Source of the DNA: an uncultured Campylobacter sp.
GTDB lineage: Bacteria > Campylobacterota > Campylobacteria > Campylobacterales > Campylobacteraceae
Length of the DNA: 13,041 nt
Assembly (NCBI RefSeq): GCF_937997535.1
Contig: NZ_CALKTT010000109.1
Span: 1-13,041, forward strand
Direction: 5' to 3'
Part shown: positions 12,744 to 13,041 of the stretch, piece by piece
Layout of the letters: each line of letters opens with the position of its first letter
Numbering within the stretch: the first letter of the stretch is position 1
The notes under the pieces: model-generated
What the model saw: the letters and a program-made list of their open reading frames with translations, nothing else
Database searches by the model: none
What the model was told of the DNA's origin: nothing
Made by a program: the position numbers and the translations under genes

Positions 12744-13041
12744 ATGAAAAATTTTAAATTTATGCTCGTGCTACTGATACTGGCGACGATCACGACGATC
12801 GCGATATCGCTTTGTATAGGGCGCTTCGGCCTAAGCATCACCGAGGTGTTAAAAGCGCTTAGCGGCGGCGAGGTAGCGCAAAACGTCCACAACGTCGTTA
12901 TGCAGGTGCGCCTGCCGCGTATCATCGCCGCAGTGCTCGTGGGCGCGGCTTTAGGCATCAGCGGCACGGCGTATCAAGGCGTCTTCAAAAACCAGCTCGT
13001 CTCGCCCGATCTTTTGGGCGTCAGCGCCGGAGCTTGCGTGG
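12744..13041 (+). CDS. FecCD-type ABC transporter permease, N-terminal part (3' truncated)
   Basis: This is the membrane permease of a BtuC/FecCD-family importer for ferric-siderophore, heme, cobalamin or a related metal chelate. The first 99 codons are in the window, and the frame is open to the edge. ATG at 12744 follows AAGGAAAGG at 12734-12742. A first hydrophobic segment (about residues 7-26) is followed by the family hallmark RLPRIIAAVLVGAALGISG and then YQGVFKNQLVSPDLLGVSAGA. The real binding-protein gene seems to be lost upstream, so this importer must use another binding protein or be on the way to decay. The substrate cannot be told from this part; nickel for CooS is a tempting but unsupported idea. 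Confidence 0.92.
   Translation, partial: MKNFKFMLVLLILATITTIAISLCIGRFGLSITEVLKALSGGEVAQNVHNVVMQVRLPRIIAAVLVGAALGISGTAYQGVFKNQLVSPDLLGVSAGACV

Overview
The window looks like chromosome from a Campylobacterota species with a fairly high GC content for the group, most likely a Campylobacter of the oral type (C. gracilis is my best guess, from memory of composition and linker style only). The grounds are the epsilonproteobacterial-type nos gene order, a clade II NosZ with a fused cytochrome c tail, four-base stop/start overlaps, and heavy use of AAATTT-type words in and between genes.

Region 1 (1-8956) is an almost complete clade II (atypical) nitrous oxide respiration cluster, all on the + strand: the C-terminal part of nosZ, then nosB, nosD, nosG, nosC1, nosC2, nosH, nosF, a nosL, a 652-bp gene-free spacer, nosY, and a second, divergent nosL-like gene. 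NosZ reduces N2O to N2 in the periplasm. NosG, NosH, NosC1, NosC2 and NosB are the presumed electron path from the quinol pool to NosZ. NosD, NosF, NosY and the NosL proteins supply copper (and probably sulfur) for its copper centres. A strong GC-rich hairpin separates nosZ from the rest of the operon. The first NosL carries a long Met/His-rich tail; the second has lost its CxxCxM-type copper motif.

Region 2 (8957-11940) is a single-gene unit: an anaerobic carbon monoxide dehydrogenase (CooS) of 906 residues, with its own upstream region and a 12-bp-stem terminator. It is odd in two ways. About 270 extra N-terminal residues hold an Asn-Ser-rich part, a CxxCxC motif and 21 histidines within 112 residues. 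In the catalytic domain, the Cys of the usual DxQC motif (a C-cluster ligand) is Asp. No cooC, cooF, cooT or cooJ lies within the window.

Region 3 (11941-13041) has about 400 bp with no recognisable gene. It is followed by the decayed remains of a FecB/FepB-type periplasmic metal-chelate binding protein (nonsense codons and a frameshift behind an intact-looking promoter and RBS), then the start of a FecCD-type permease that runs off the window.

Running through all regions is a very high density of RAATTY words (AAATTT, AAATTC, GAATTC). In genes they appear as in-frame AAT-TCN (Asn-Ser) codons that build low-complexity linkers in four different proteins. In the spacer at 6842-7493 they form a loose array of 21 copies. 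RAATTY is the methylation motif tied to DNA uptake discrimination in C. jejuni, which makes this pattern worth testing.
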